Assembly: GCA_949358305.1 (NCBI GenBank) | Contig: OX442317.1 | Coordinates: forward strand, 13,458,186-13,522,185 | Source: Strigamia acuminata | Taxonomy: Eukaryota > Arthropoda > Chilopoda > Geophilomorpha > Linotaeniidae | Direction of reading: 5' to 3' | Length of the DNA stretch: 64,000 nt | Part shown: one piece after another, positions 48,001 to 63,000 of the stretch | Layout of the letters: each line of letters starts with the position of its first letter | Numbering within the stretch: position 1 is the stretch's first letter | The notes under the pieces: model-generated | What the model was told of the DNA's origin: nothing | Seen by the model: the letters and a program-made list of their open reading frames with translations, nothing else | Database searches by the model: none | Translations under genes and position numbers: made by a program

Positions 48001-51000
48001 AAAAGTTTATTCTTTCAAATTATTGCTTGGATGTTGCTAAAACTAACATTGAAGCCTTCTACTAAAGTTTAAACACTATTTCAGAACATTCAGAGACATT
48101 GGTCTTGTGGTGATTGTGCTAAGTCAACTGTGATGAGATCAAAAGTCTATTCTCCCAAATCATTGCTTGGATGTTGCTAAAACTTACATTGAAGCCGTCT
48201 ACTAAGGTTTAAACACTATTTCAGAACATTTAGAGACATTGGTCTTGTGGTGTTTGTGCTAAGTCAACTGTGATGAGATCAAAAGTCTATTTTCCCAAAT
48301 CATTTGTTGGATGTTGCTAAAACTTACATTAAAGCTTTCTACTAAGGTTTAAACACTATTTCAGAACATTCAGAGACATTGGTCTTGTGATGTTTGTGCT
48401 AAGTCAACTGTGATGAGATCAAAAGTCTATTCTTCCAAATCATTGCTTGGATGTTGCTAAAACTTACATTGAAGCCTTCTACTAAGGTTTAAACACTATT
48501 TTAGAACATTCAGAGACATTGGTTTGTGGTGTTTGTGCTAAGTCAACTGTGATGTCAAATGAGATCAAAAGTTTATTCTTTCAAATTATTGCTTGGATGT
48601 TGCTAAAACTTACATTGAAGCCTTCTACTAAGGTTTAAACACTATTTCTGAACATTCAGAGACATTGGTCTTGTGGTGTTTGTGCTAAGTCAACTGTGAT
48701 GTCAAATGAGATCAAAAGTTTATTCTTCCAAATCATTGCTTGGATGTTGCTAAAACTTACATTGAAGCCTTCTACTAAAGTTTAAACACTATTTCAGAAC
48801 ATTCAGAGACATTGGTCTTGTGATGTTTGTGCTAAGTCAACTGTGATGTCAAATGAGATCAAAAGTTTATTCTTCCAAATCATTGCTTGGATGTTGCTAA
48901 AACTTACATTGAAGCCTTCTACTAAAGTTTAAACACTATTTCAGAACATTCAGAGACATTGGTCTTGTGATGTTTGTGCTAAGTCAACTGTGATGTCAAA
49001 TGAGATCAAAAGTTTATTCTTTCAAATTATTGCTTGGATGTTGCTAAAACTAACATTGAAGCCTTCTACTAAAGTTTAAACACTATTTCAGAACATTCAG
49101 AGACATTGGTCTTGTGGTGATTGTGCTAAGTCAACTGTGATGAGATCAAAAGTCTATTCTCCCAAATCATTGCTTGGATGTTGCTAAAACTTACATTGAA
49201 GCCGTCTACTAAGGTTTAAACACTATTTCAGAACATTTAGAGACATTGGTCTTGTGGTGTTTGTGCTAAGTCAACTGTGATGAGATCAAAAGTCTATTTT
49301 CCCAAATCATTTGTTGGATGTTGCTAAAACTTACATTAAAGCTTTCTACTAAGGTTTAAACACTATTTCAGAACATTCAGAGACATTGGTCTTGTGATGT
49401 TTGTGCTAAGTCAACTGTGATGAGATCAAAAGTCTATTCTTCCAAATCATTGCTTGGATGTTGCTAAAACTTACATTGAAGCCTTCTACTAAGGTTTAAA
49501 CACTATTTTAGAACATTCAGAGACATTGGTTTGTGGTGTTTGTGCTAAGTCAACTGTGATGTCAAATGAGATCAAAAGTTTATTCTTTCAAATTATTGCT
49601 TGGATGTTGCTAAAACTTACATTGAAGCCTTCTACTAAGGTTTAAACACTATTTCTGAACGTTCAGAGACATTGGTCTTGTGGTGTTTGTGCTAAGTCAA
49701 CTGTGATGTCAAATGAGATCAAAAGTTTATTCTTCCAAATCATTGCTTGGATGTTGCTAAAACTTACATTGAAGCCTTCTACTAAAGTTTAAACACTATT
49801 TCAGAACATTCAGAGACATTGGTCTTGTGATGTTTGTGCTAAGTCAACTGTGATGTCAAATGAGATCAAAAGTTTATTCTTTCAAATTATTGCTTGGATG
49901 TTGCTAAAACTAACATTGAAGCCTTCTACTAAAGTTTAAACACTATTTCAGAACATTCAGAGACATTGGTCTTGTGGTGTTTGTGCTAAGTCAACTGTGA
50001 TGAGATCAAAAGTCTATTCTCCCAAATCATTGCTTGGATGTTGCTAAAACTTACATTGAAGCCGTCTACTAAGGTTTAAACACTATTTCAGAACATTTAG
50101 AGACATTGGTCTTGTGGTGTTTGTGCTAAGTCAACTGTGATGAGATCAAAAGTCTATTCTCCCAAATCATTGCTTGGATGTTGCTAAAACTTACATTGAA
50201 GCCTTCTACTAAGGTTTAAACACTATTTTAGAACATTCAGAGACATTGGTTTGTGGTGTTTGTGCTAAGTCAACTGTGATGTCAAATGAGATCAAAAGTT
50301 TATTCTTTCAAATTATTGCTTGGATGTTGCTAAAACTTACATTGAAGCCTTCTACTAAGGTTTAAACACTATTTCTGAACATTCAGAGACATTGGTCTTG
50401 TGGTGTTTGTGCTAAGTCAACTGTGATGTCAAATGAGATCAAAAGTTTATTCTTCCAAATCATTGCTTGGATGTTGCTAAAACTTACATTGAAGCCTTCT
50501 ACTAAAGTTTAAACACTATTTCAGAACATTCAGAGACATTGGTCTTGTGATGTTTGTGCTAAGTCAACTGTGATGTCAAATGAGATCAAAAGTTTATTCT
50601 TTCAAATTATTGCTTGGATGTTGCTAAAACTAACATTGAAGCCTTCTACTAAAGTTTAAACACTATTTCAGAACATTCAGAGACATTGGTCTTGTGGTGT
50701 TTGTGCTAAGTCAACTGTGATGAGATCAAAAGTCTATTCTCCCAAATCATTGCTTGGATGTTGCTAAAACTTACATTGAAGCCGTCTACTAAGGTTTAAA
50801 CACTATTTCAGAACATTTAGAGACATTGGTCTTGTGGTGTTTGTGCTAAGTCAACTGTGATGAGATCAAAAGTCTATTCTCCCAAATCATTGCTTGGATG
50901 TTGCTAAAACTTACATTGAAGCCTTCTACTAAAGTTTAAGCACTATTTCAGAACATTCAGAGACATTGGTCTTGTGGTGTTTGTGCTAAGTCAACTGTGA

Positions 51001-54000
51001 TGTCAAATGAGATCAAAAGTTTATTCTTCCAAATCATTGCTTGGATGTTGCTAAAACTTACATTGAAGCCTTCTACTAAAGTTTAAACACTATTTCAGAA
51101 CATTCAGAGACATTGGTCTTGTGATGTTTGTGCTAAGTCAACTGTGATGTCAAATGAGATCAAAAGTTTATTCTTTCAAATTATTGCTTGGATGTTGCTA
51201 AAACTAACATTGAAGCCTTCTACTAAGGTTTAAACACTATTTCAGAACATTCAGAGACATTGGTCTTGTGGTGTTTGTGCTAAGTCAACTGTGATGAGAT
51301 CAAAAGTCTACTCTCCCAAATCATTGCTTGGATGTTGCTAAAACTTACATTGAAGCCTTCTACTAAGGTTTAAACACTATTTCAGAACATTCAGAGACAT
51401 TGGTTTGTGGTGTTTGTGCTAAGTCAACTGTGATGTCAAATGAGATCAAAAGTTTATTCTTTCAAATTATTGCTTGGATGTTGCTAAAACTTACATTGAA
51501 GCCTTCTACTAAGGTTTAAACACTATTTCTGAACATTCAGAGACATTGGTCTTGTGGTGTTTGTGCTAAGTCAACTGTGATGTCAAATGAGATCAAAAGT
51601 TTATTCTTTCAAATTATTGCTTAGATGTTGCTAAAACTAACATTGAAGGCTTCTACTAAGGTTTAAACACTATTTCAGAACATTCAGAGACATTGGTCTT
51701 GTGGTGTTTGTGCTAAGTCAACTGTGATGAGATCAAAAGTCTATTCTCCCAAATCATTGCTTAGATGTTGCTAAAACTTACATTGAAGCCGTCTACTAAG
51801 GTTTAAACACTATTTCAGAACATTTAGAGACATTGGTCTTGTGGTGTTTGTGCTAAGTCAACTGTGATGAGATCAAAAGTCTATTTTCCCAAATCATTTG
51901 TTGGATGTTGCTAAAACTTACATTAAAGCTTTCTACTAAGGTTTAAACACTATTTCAGAACATTCAGAGACATTGGTCTTGTGATGTTTGTGCTAAGTCA
52001 ACTGTGATGAGATCAAAAGTCTATTCTTCCAAATCATTGCTTGGATGTTGCTAAAACTTACATTGAAGCCTTCTACTAAGGTTTAAACACTATTTTAGAA
52101 CATTCAGAGACATTGGTTTGTGGTGTTTGTGCTAAGTCAACTGTGATGTCAAATGAGATCAAAAGTTTATTCTTTCAAATTATTGCTTGGATGTTGCTAA
52201 AACTTACATTGAAGCCTTCTACTAAGGTTTAAACACTATTTCTGAACATTCAGAGACATTGGTCTTGTGGTGTTTGTGCTAAGTCAACTGTGATGTCAAA
52301 TGAGATCAAAAGTTTATTCTTCCAAATCATTGCTTGGATGTTGCTAAAACTTACATTGAAGCCTTCTACTAAAGTTTAAACACTATTTCAGAACATTCAG
52401 AGACATTGGTCTTGTGATGTTTGTGCTAAGTCAACTGTGATGTCAAATGAGATCAAAAGTTTATTCTTTCAAATTATTGCTTGGATGTTGCTAAAACTAA
52501 CATTGAAGCCTTCTACTAAAGTTTAAACACTATTTCAGAACATTCAGAGACATTGGTCTTGTGGTGATTGTGCTAAGTCAACTGTGATGAGATCAAAAGT
52601 CTATTCTCCCAAATCATTGCTTGGATGTTGCTAAAACTTACATTGAAGCCGTCTACTAAGGTTTAAACACTATTTCAGAACATTTAGAGACATTGGTCTT
52701 GTGGTGTTTGTGCTAAGTCAACTGTGATGAGATCAAAAGTCTATTTTCCCAAATCATTTGTTGGATGTTGCTAAAACTTACATTAAAGCTTTCTACTAAG
52801 GTTTAAACACTATTTCAGAACATTCAGAGACATTGGTCTTGTGATGTTTGTGCTAAGTCAACTGTGGTGAGATCAAAAGTCTATTCTTCCAAATCATTGC
52901 TTGGATGTTGCTAAAACTTACATTGAAGCCTTCTACTAAGGTTTAAACACTATTTTAGAACATTCAGAGACATTGGTTTGTGGTGTTTGTGCTAAGTCAA
53001 CTGTGATGTCAAATGAGATCAAAAGTTTATTCTTTCAAATTATTGCTTGGATGTTGCTAAAACTTACATTGAAGCCTTCTACTAAGGTTTAAACACTATT
53101 TCTGAACATTCAGAGACATTGGTCTTGTGGTGTTTGTGCTAAGTCAACTGTGATGTCAAATGAGATCAAAAGTTTATTCTTCCAAATCATTGCTTGGATG
53201 TTGCTAAAACTTACATTGAAGCCTTCTACTAAAGTTTAAACACTATTTCAGAACATTCAGAGACATTGGTCTTGTGATGTTTGTGCTAAGTCAACTGTGA
53301 TGTCAAATGAGATCAAAAGTTTATTCTTTCAAATTATTGCTTGGATGTTGCTAAAACTAACATTGAAGCCTTCTACTAAAGTTTAAACACTATTTCAGAA
53401 CATTCAGAGACATTGGTCTTGTGGTGTTTGTGCTAAGTCAACTGTGATGAGATCAAAAGTCTATTCTCCCAAATCATTGCTTGGATGTTGCTAAAACTTA
53501 CATTGAAGCCGTCTACTAAGGTTTAAACACTATTTCAGAACATTTAGAGACATTGGTCTTGTGGTGTTTGTGCTAAGTCAACTGTGATGAGATCAAAAGT
53601 CTATTCTCCCAAATCATTGCTTGGATGTTGCTAAAACTTACATTGAAGCCTTCTACTAAGGTTTAAACACTATTTTAGAACATTCAGAGACATTGGTTTG
53701 TGGTGTTTGTGCTAAGTCAACTGTGATGTCAAATGAGATCAAAAGTTTATTCTTTCAAATTATTGCTTGGATGTTGCTAAAACTTACATTGAAGCCTTCT
53801 ACTAAGGTTTAAACACTATTTCTGAACATTCAGAGACATTGGTCTTGTGGTGTTTGTGCTAAGTCAACTGTGATGTCAAATGAGATCAAAAGTTTATTCT
53901 TCCAAATCATTGCTTGGATGTTGCTAAAACTTACATTGAAGCCTTCTACTAAAGTTTAAACACTATTTCAGAACATTCAGAGACATTGGTCTTGTGATGT

Positions 54001-57000
54001 TTGTGCTAAGTCAACTGTGATGTCAAATGAGATCAAAAGTTTATTCTTTCAAATTATTGCTTGGATGTTGCTAAAACTAACATTGAAGCCTTCTACTAAA
54101 GTTTAAACACTATTTCAGAACATTCAGAGACATTGGTCTTGTGGTGTTTGTGCTAAGTCAACTGTGATGAGATCAAAAGTCTATTCTCCCAAATCATTGC
54201 TTGGATGTTGCTAAAACTTACATTGAAGCCGTCTACTAAGGTTTAAACACTATTTCAGAACATTTAGAGACATTGGTCTTGTGGTGTTTGTGCTAAGTCA
54301 ACTGTGATGAGATCAAAAGTCTATTCTCCCAAATCATTGCTTGGATGTTGCTAAAACTTACATTGAAGCCTTCTACTAAAGTTTAAGCACTATTTCAGAA
54401 CATTCAGAGACATTGGTCTTGTGGTGTTTGTGCTAAGTCAACTGTGATGTCAAATGAGATCAAAAGTTTATTCTTCCAAATCATTGCTTGGATGTTGCTA
54501 AAACTTACATTGAAGCCTTCTACTAAAGTTTAAACACTATTTCAGAACATTCAGAGACATTGGTCTTGTGATGTTTGTGCTAAGTCAACTGTGATGTCAA
54601 ATGAGATCAAAAGTTTATTCTTTCAAATTATTGCTTGGATGTTGCTAAAACTAACATTGAAGCCTTCTACTAAGGTTTAAACACTATTTCAGAACATTCA
54701 GAGACATTGGTCTTGTGGTGTTTGTGCTAAGTCAACTGTGATGAGATCAAAAGTCTATTCTCCCAAATCATTGCTTGGATGTTGCTAAAACTTACATTGA
54801 AGCCGTCTACTAAGGTTTAAACACTATTTCAGAACATTTAGAGACATTGGTCTTGTGGTGTTTGTGCTAAGTCAACTGTGATGAGATCAAAAGTCTACTC
54901 TCCCAAATCATTGCTTGGATGTTGCTAAAACTTACATTGAAGCCTTCTACTAAGGTTTAAACACTATTTCAGAACATTCAGAGACATTGGTTTGTGGTGT
55001 TTGTGCTAAGTCAACTGTGATGTCAAATGAGATCAAAAGTTTATTCTTTCAAATTATTGCTTGGATGTTGCTAAAACTTACATTGAAGCCTTCTACTAAG
55101 GTTTAAACACTATTTCTGAACATTCAGAGACATTGGTCTTGTGGTGTTTGTGCTAAGTCAACTGTGATGTCAAATGAGATCAAAAGTTTATTCTTTCAAA
55201 TTATTGCTTGGATGTTGCTAAAACTAACATTGAAGCCTTCTATTAAAGTTTAAACACTATTTCAGAACATTCAGAGACATTGGTCTTGTGGTGTTTGTGC
55301 TAAGTCAACTGTGATGAGATCAAAAGTCTATTCTCCCAAATCATTGCTTGGATGTTGCTAAAACTTACATTGAAGCCGTCTACTAAGGTTTAAACACTAT
55401 TTCAGAACATTTAGAGACATTGGTCTTGTGGTGTTTGTGCTAAGTCAACTGTGATGAGATCAAAAGTCTACTCTCCCAAATCATTGCTTGGATGTTGCTA
55501 AAACTTACATTGAAGCCTTCTACTAAGGTTTAAACACTATTTCAGAACATTCAGAGACATTGGTTTGTGGTGTTTGTGCTAAGTCAACTGTGATGTCAAA
55601 TGAGATCAAAAGTTTATTCTTTCAAATTATTGCTTGGATGTTGCTAAAACTTACATTGAAGCCTTCTACTAAGGTTTAAACACTATTTCTGAACATTCAG
55701 AGACATTGGTCTTGTGGTGTTTGTGCTAAGTCAACTGTGATGTCAAATGAGATCAAAAGTTTATTCTTTCAAATTATTGCTTAGATGTTGCTAAAACTAA
55801 CATTGAAGGCTTCTACTAAGGTTTAAACACTATTTCAGAACATTCAGAGACATTGGTCTTGTGGTGTTTGTGCTAAGTCAACTGTGATGAGATCAAAAGT
55901 CTATTCTCCCAAATCATTGCTTAGATGTTGCTAAAACTTACATTGAAGCCGTCTACTAAGGTTTAAACACTATTTCAGAACATTTAGAGACATTGGTCTT
56001 GTGGTGTTTGTGCTAAGTCAACTGTGATGAGATCAAAAGTCTATTTTCCCAAATCATTTCTTGGATGTTGCTAAAACTTACATTAAAGCTTTCTACTAAG
56101 GTTTAAACACTATTTCAGAACATTCAGAGACATTGGTCTTGTGATGTTTGTGCTAAGTCAACTGTGATGAGATCAAAAGTCTATTCTTCCAAATCATTGC
56201 TTGGATGTTGCTAAAACTTACATTGAAGCCTTCTACTAAGGTTTAAACACTATTTTAGAACATTCAGAGACATTGGTTTGTGGTGTTTGTGCTAAGTCAA
56301 CTGTGATGTCAAATGAGATCAAAAGTTTATTCTTTCAAATTATTGCTTGGATGTTGCTAAAACTTACATTGAAGCCTTCTACTAAGGTTTAAACACTATT
56401 TCTGAACATTCAGAGACATTGGTCTTGTGGTGTTTGTGCTAAGTCAACTGTGATGTCAAATGAGATCAAAAGTTTATTCTTCCAAATCATTGCTTGGATG
56501 TTGCTAAAACTTACATTGAAGCCTTCTACTAAAGTTTAAACACTATTTCAGAACATTCAGAGACATTGGTCTTGTGATGTTTGTGCTAAGTCAACTGTGA
56601 TGTCAAATGAGATCAAAAGTTTATTCTTTCAAATTATTGCTTGGATGTTGCTAAAACTAACATTGAAGCCTTCTACTAAAGTTTAAACACTATTTCAGAA
56701 CATTCAGAGACATTGGTCTTGTGGTGTTTGTGCTAAGTCAACTGTGATGAGATCAAAAGTCTATTCTCCCAAATCATTGCTTGGATGTTGCTAAAACTTA
56801 CATTGAAGCCGTCTACTAAGGTTTAAACACTATTTCAGAACATTTAGAGACATTGGTCTTGTGGTGTTTGTGCTAAGTCAACTGTGATGTCAAATGAGAT
56901 CAAAAGTTTATTCTTTCAAATTATTGCTTAGATGTTGCTAAAACTAACATTGAAGGCTTCTACTAAGGTTTAAACACTATTTCAGAACATTCAGAGACAT

Positions 57001-60000
57001 TGGTCTTGTGGTGTTTGTGCTAAGTCAACTGTGATGAGATCAAAAATCTATTTTCCCAAATCATTTGTTGGATGTTGCTAAAACTTACATTAAAGCTTTC
57101 TACTAAGGTTTAAACACTATTTCAGAACATTCAGAGACATTGGTCTTGTGATGTTTGTGCTAAGTCAACTGTGATGAGATCAAAAGTCTATTCTTCCAAA
57201 TCATTGCTTGGATGTTGCTAAAACTTACATTGAAGCCTTCTACTAAGGTTTAAACACTATTTTAGAACATTCAGAGACATTGGTTTGTGGTGTTTGTGCT
57301 AAGTCAACTGTGATGTCAAATGAGATCAAAAGTTTATTCTTTCAAATTATTGCTTGGATGTTGCTAAAACTAACATTGAAGCCTTCTACTAAAGTTTAAA
57401 CACTATTTCAGAACATTCAGAGACATTGGTCTTGTGGTGTTTGTGCTAAGTCAACTGTGATGTCAAATGAGATCAAAAGTTTATTCTTTCAAATTATTGC
57501 TTGGATGTTGCTAAAACTTACATTGAAGCCTTCTACTAAGGTTTAAACACTATTTCTGAACATTCAGAGACATTGGTCTTGTGGTGTTTGTGCTAAGTCA
57601 ACTGTGATGTCAAATGAGATCAAAAGTTTATTCTTTCAAATTATTGCTTAGATGTTGCTAAAACTAACATTGAAGGCTTCTACTAAGGTTTAAACACTAT
57701 TTCAGAACATTCAGAGACATTGGTCTTGTGGTGTTTGTGCTAAGTCAACTGTGATGAGATCAAAAGTCTATTCTCCCAAATCATTGCTTAGATGTTGCTA
57801 AAACTTACATTGAAGCCGTCTACTAAGGTTTAAACACTATTTCAGAACATTTAGAGACATCGGTCTTGTGGTGTTTGTGCTAAGTCAACTGTGATGAGAT
57901 CAAAAGTCTATTTTCCCAAATCATTTCTTGGATGTTGCTAAAACTTACATTAAAGCTTTCTACTAAGGTTTAAACACTATTTCAGAACATTCAGAGACAT
58001 TGGTCTTGTGATGTTTGTGCTAAGTCAACTGTGATGAGATCAAAAGTCTATTCTTCCAAATCATTGCTTGGATGTTGCTAAAACTTACATTGAAGCCTTC
58101 TACTAAGGTTTAAACACTATTTTAGAACATTCAGAGACATTGGTTTGTGGTGTTTGTGCTAAGTCAACTGTGATGTCAAATGAGATCAAAAGTTTATTCT
58201 TTCAAATTATTGCTTGGATGTTGCTAAAACTTACATTGAAGCCTTCTACTAAGGTTTAAACACTATTTCTGAACATTCAGAGACATTGGTCTTGTGGTGT
58301 TTGTGCTAAGTCAACTGTGATGTCAAATGAGATCAAAAGTTTATTCTTCCAAATCATTGCTTGGATGTTGCTAAAACTTACATTGAAGCCTTCTACTAAA
58401 GTTTAAACACTATTTCAGAACATTCAGAGACATTGGTCTTGTGGTGTTTGTGCTAAGTCAACTGTGATGAGATCAAAAATCTATTCTCCCAAATCATTGC
58501 TTGGATGTTGCTAAAACTTACATTGAAGCCGTCTACTAAGGTTTAAACACTATTTCAGAACATTTAGAGACATTGGTCTTGTGGTGTTTGTGCTAAGTCA
58601 ACTGTGATGAGATCAAAAGTCTACTCTCCCAAATCATTGCTTGGATGTTGCTAAAACTTACATTGAAGCCTTCTACTAAGGTTTAAACACTATTTCAGAA
58701 CATTCAGAGACATTGGTTTGTGGTGTTTGTGCTAAGTCAACTGTGATGTCAAATGAGATCAAAAGTTTATTCTTCCAAATCATTGCTTGGATGTTGCTAA
58801 AACTTACATTGAAGCCTTCTACTAAAGTTTAAACACTATTTCAGAACATTCAGAGACATTGGTCTTGTGGTGTTTGTGCTAAGTCAACTGTGATGAGATC
58901 AAAAATCTATTCTCCCAAATCATTGCTTGGATGTTGCTAAAACTTACATTGAAGCCGTCTACTAAGGTTTAAACACTATTTCAGAACATTCAGAGACATT
59001 GGTCTTGTGATGTTTGTGCTAAGTCAACTGTGATGAGATCAAAAGTCTATTCTTCCAAATCATTGCTTGGATGTTGCTAAAACTTACATTGAAGCCTTCT
59101 ACTAAGGTTTAAACACTATTTTAGAACATTCAGAGACATTGGTTTGTGGTGTTTGTGCTAAGTCAACTGTGATGTCAAATGAGATCAAAAGTTTATTCTT
59201 TCAAATTATTGCTTGGATGTTGCTAAAACTTACATTGAAGCCTTCTACTAAGGTTTAAACACTATTTCTGAACATTCAGAGACATTGGTCTTGTGGTGTT
59301 TGTGCTAAGTCAACTGTGATGTCAAATGAGATCAAAAGTTTATTCTTCCAAATCATTGCTTGGATGTTGCTAAAACTTACATTGAAGCCTTCTACTAAAG
59401 TTTAAACACTATTTCAGAACATTCAGAGACATTGGTCTTGTGATGTTTGTGCTAAGTCAACTGTGATGTCAAATGAGATCAAAAGTTTATTCTTTCAAAT
59501 TATTGCTTGGATGTTGCTAAAACTAACATTGAAGCCTTCTACTAAAGTTTAAACACTATTTCAGAACATTCAGAGACATTGGTCTTGTGGTGTTTGTGCT
59601 AAGTCAACTGTGATGAGATCAAAAGTCTATTCTCCCAAATCATTGCTTGGATGTTGCTAAAACTTACATTGAAGCCGTCTACTAAGGTTTAAACACTATT
59701 TCAGAACATTTAGAGACATTGGTCTTGTGGTGTTTGTGCTAAGTCAACTGTGATGTCAAATGAGATCAAAAGTTTATTCTTTCAAATTATTGCTTAGATG
59801 TTGCTAAAACTAACATTGAAGGCTTCTACTAAGGTTTAAACACTATTTCAGAACATTCAGAGACATTGGTCTTGTGGTGTTTGTGCTAAGTCAACTGTGA
59901 TGAGATCAAAAATCTATTTTCCCAAATCATTTGTTGGATGTTGCTAAAACTTACATTAAAGCTTTCTACTAAGGTTTAAACACTATTTCAGAACATTCAG

Positions 60001-63000
60001 AGACATTGGTCTTGTGATGTTTGTGCTAAGTCAACTGTGATGAGATCAAAAGTCTATTCTTCCAAATCATTGCTTGGATGTTGCTAAAACTTACATTGAA
60101 GCCTTCTACTAAGGTTTAAACACTATTTTAGAACATTCAGAGACATTGGTTTGTGGTGTTTGTGCTAAGTCAACTGTGATGTCAAATGAGATCAAAAGTT
60201 TATTCTTTCAAATTATTGCTTGGATGTTGCTAAAACTAACATTGAAGCCTTCTACTAAAGTTTAAACACTATTTCAGAACATTCAGAGACATTGGTCTTG
60301 TGGTGTTTGTGCTAAGTCAACTGTGATGTCAAATGAGATCAAAAGTTTATTCTTTCAAATTATTGCTTGGATGTTGCTAAAACTTACATTGAAGCCTTCT
60401 ACTAAGGTTTAAACACTATTTCTGAACATTCAGAGACATTGGTCTTGTGGTGTTTGTGCTAAGTCAACTGTGATGTCAAATGAGATCAAAAGTTTATTCT
60501 TTCAAATTATTGCTTAGATGTTGCTAAAACTAACATTGAAGGCTTCTACTAAGGTTTAAACACTATTTCAGAACATTCAGAGACATTGGTCTTGTGGTGT
60601 TTGTGCTAAGTCAACTGTGATGAGATCAAAAGTCTATTCTCCCAAATCATTGCTTAGATGTTGCTAAAACTTACATTGAAGCCGTCTACTAAGGTTTAAA
60701 CACTATTTCAGAACATTTAGAGACATCGGTCTTGTGGTGTTTGTGCTAAGTCAACTGTGATGAGATCAAAAGTCTATTTTCCCAAATCATTTCTTGGATG
60801 TTGCTAAAACTTACATTAAAGCTTTCTACTAAGGTTTAAACACTATTTCAGAACATTCAGAGACATTGGTCTTGTGATGTTTGTGCTAAGTCAACTGTGA
60901 TGAGATCAAAAGTCTATTCTTCCAAATCATTGCTTGGATGTTGCTAAAACTTACATTGAAGCCTTCTACTAAGGTTTAAACACTATTTTAGAACATTCAG
61001 AGACATTGGTTTGTGGTGTTTGTGCTAAGTCAACTGTGATGTCAAATGAGATCAAAAGTTTATTCTTTCAAATTATTGCTTGGATGTTGCTAAAACTTAC
61101 ATTGAAGCCTTCTACTAAGGTTTAAACACTATTTCTGAACATTCAGAGACATTGGTCTTGTGGTGTTTGTGCTAAGTCAACTGTGATGTCAAATGAGATC
61201 AAAAGTTTATTCTTCCAAATCATTGCTTGGATGTTGCTAAAACTTACATTGAAGCCTTCTACTAAAGTTTAAACACTATTTCAGAACATTCAGAGACATT
61301 GGTCTTGTGGTGTTTGTGCTAAGTCAACTGTGATGAGATCAAAAATCTATTCTCCCAAATCATTGCTTGGATGTTGCTAAAACTTACATTGAAGCCGTCT
61401 ACTAAGGTTTAAACACTATTTCAGAACATTTAGAGACATTGGTCTTGTGGTGTTTGTGCTAAGTCAACTGTGATGAGATCAAAAGTCTATTCTCCCAAAT
61501 CATTGCTTGGATGTTGCTAAAACTTACATTGAAGCCTTCTACTAAAGTTTAAGCACTATTTCAGAACATTCAGAGACATTGGTCTTGTGGTGTTTGTGCT
61601 AAGTCAACTGTGATGTCAAATGAGATCAAAAGTTTATTCTTCCAAATCATTGCTTGGATGTTGCTAAAACTTACATTGAAGCCTTCTACTAAGGTTTAAA
61701 CACTATTTCTGAACATTCAGAGACATTGGTCTTGTGGTGTTTGTGCTAAGTCAACTGTGATGTCAAATGAGATCAAAAGTTTATTCTTTCAAATTATTGC
61801 TTGGATGTTGCTAAAACTAACATTGAAGCCTTCTACTAAAGTTTAAACACTATTTCAGAACATTCAGAGACATTGGTCTTGTGGTGTTTGTGCTAAGTCA
61901 ACTGTGATGAGATCAAAAGTCTATTCTCCCAAATCATTGCTTGGATGTTGCTAAAACTTACATTGAAGCCGTCTACTAAGGTTTAAACACTATTTCAGAA
62001 CATTTAGAGACATTGGTCTTGTGGTGTTTGTGCTAAGTCAACTGTGATGTCAAATGAGATCAAAAGTTTATTCTTTCAAATTATTGCTTGGATGTTGCTA
62101 AAACTTACATTGAAGCCTTCTACTAAGGTTTAAACACTATTTCTGAACATTCAGAGACATTGGTCTTGTGGTGTTTGTGCTAAGTCAACTGTGATGTCAA
62201 ATGAGATCAAAAGTTTATTCTTTCAAATTATTGCTTAGATGTTGCTAAAACTAACATTGAAGGCTTCTACTAAGGTTTAAACACTATTTCAGAACATTCA
62301 GAGACATTGGTCTTGTGGTGTTTGTGCTAAGTCAACTGTGATGAGATCAAAAGTCTATTCTCCCAAATCATTGCTTAGATGTTGCTAAAACTTACATTGA
62401 AGCCGTCTACTAAGGTTTAAACACTATTTCAGAACATTTAGAGACATTGGTCTTGTGGTGTTTGTGCTAAGTCAACTGTGATGAGATCAAAAGTCTATTT
62501 TCCCAAATCATTTCTTGGATGTTGCTAAAACTTACATTAAAGCTTTCTACTAAGGTTTAAACACTATTTCAGAACATTCAGAGACATTGGTCTTGTGATG
62601 TTTGTGCTAAGTCAACTGTGATGAGATCAAAAGTCTATTCTTCCAAATCATTGCTTGGATGTTGCTAAAACTTACATTGAAGCCTTCTACTAAGGTTTAA
62701 ACACTATTTTAGAACATTCAGAGACATTGGTTTGTGGTGTTTGTGCTAAGTCAACTGTGATGTCAAATGAGATCAAAAGTTTATTCTTTCAAATTATTGC
62801 TTGGATGTTGCTAAAACTTACATTGAAGCCTTCTACTAAGGTTTAAACACTATTTCTGAACATTCAGAGACATTGGTCTTGTGGTGTTTGTGCTAAGTCA
62901 ACTGTGATGTCAAATGAGATCAAAAGTTTATTCTTCCAAATCATTGCTTGGATGTTGCTAAAACTTACATTGAAGCCTTCTACTAAAGTTTAAACACTAT

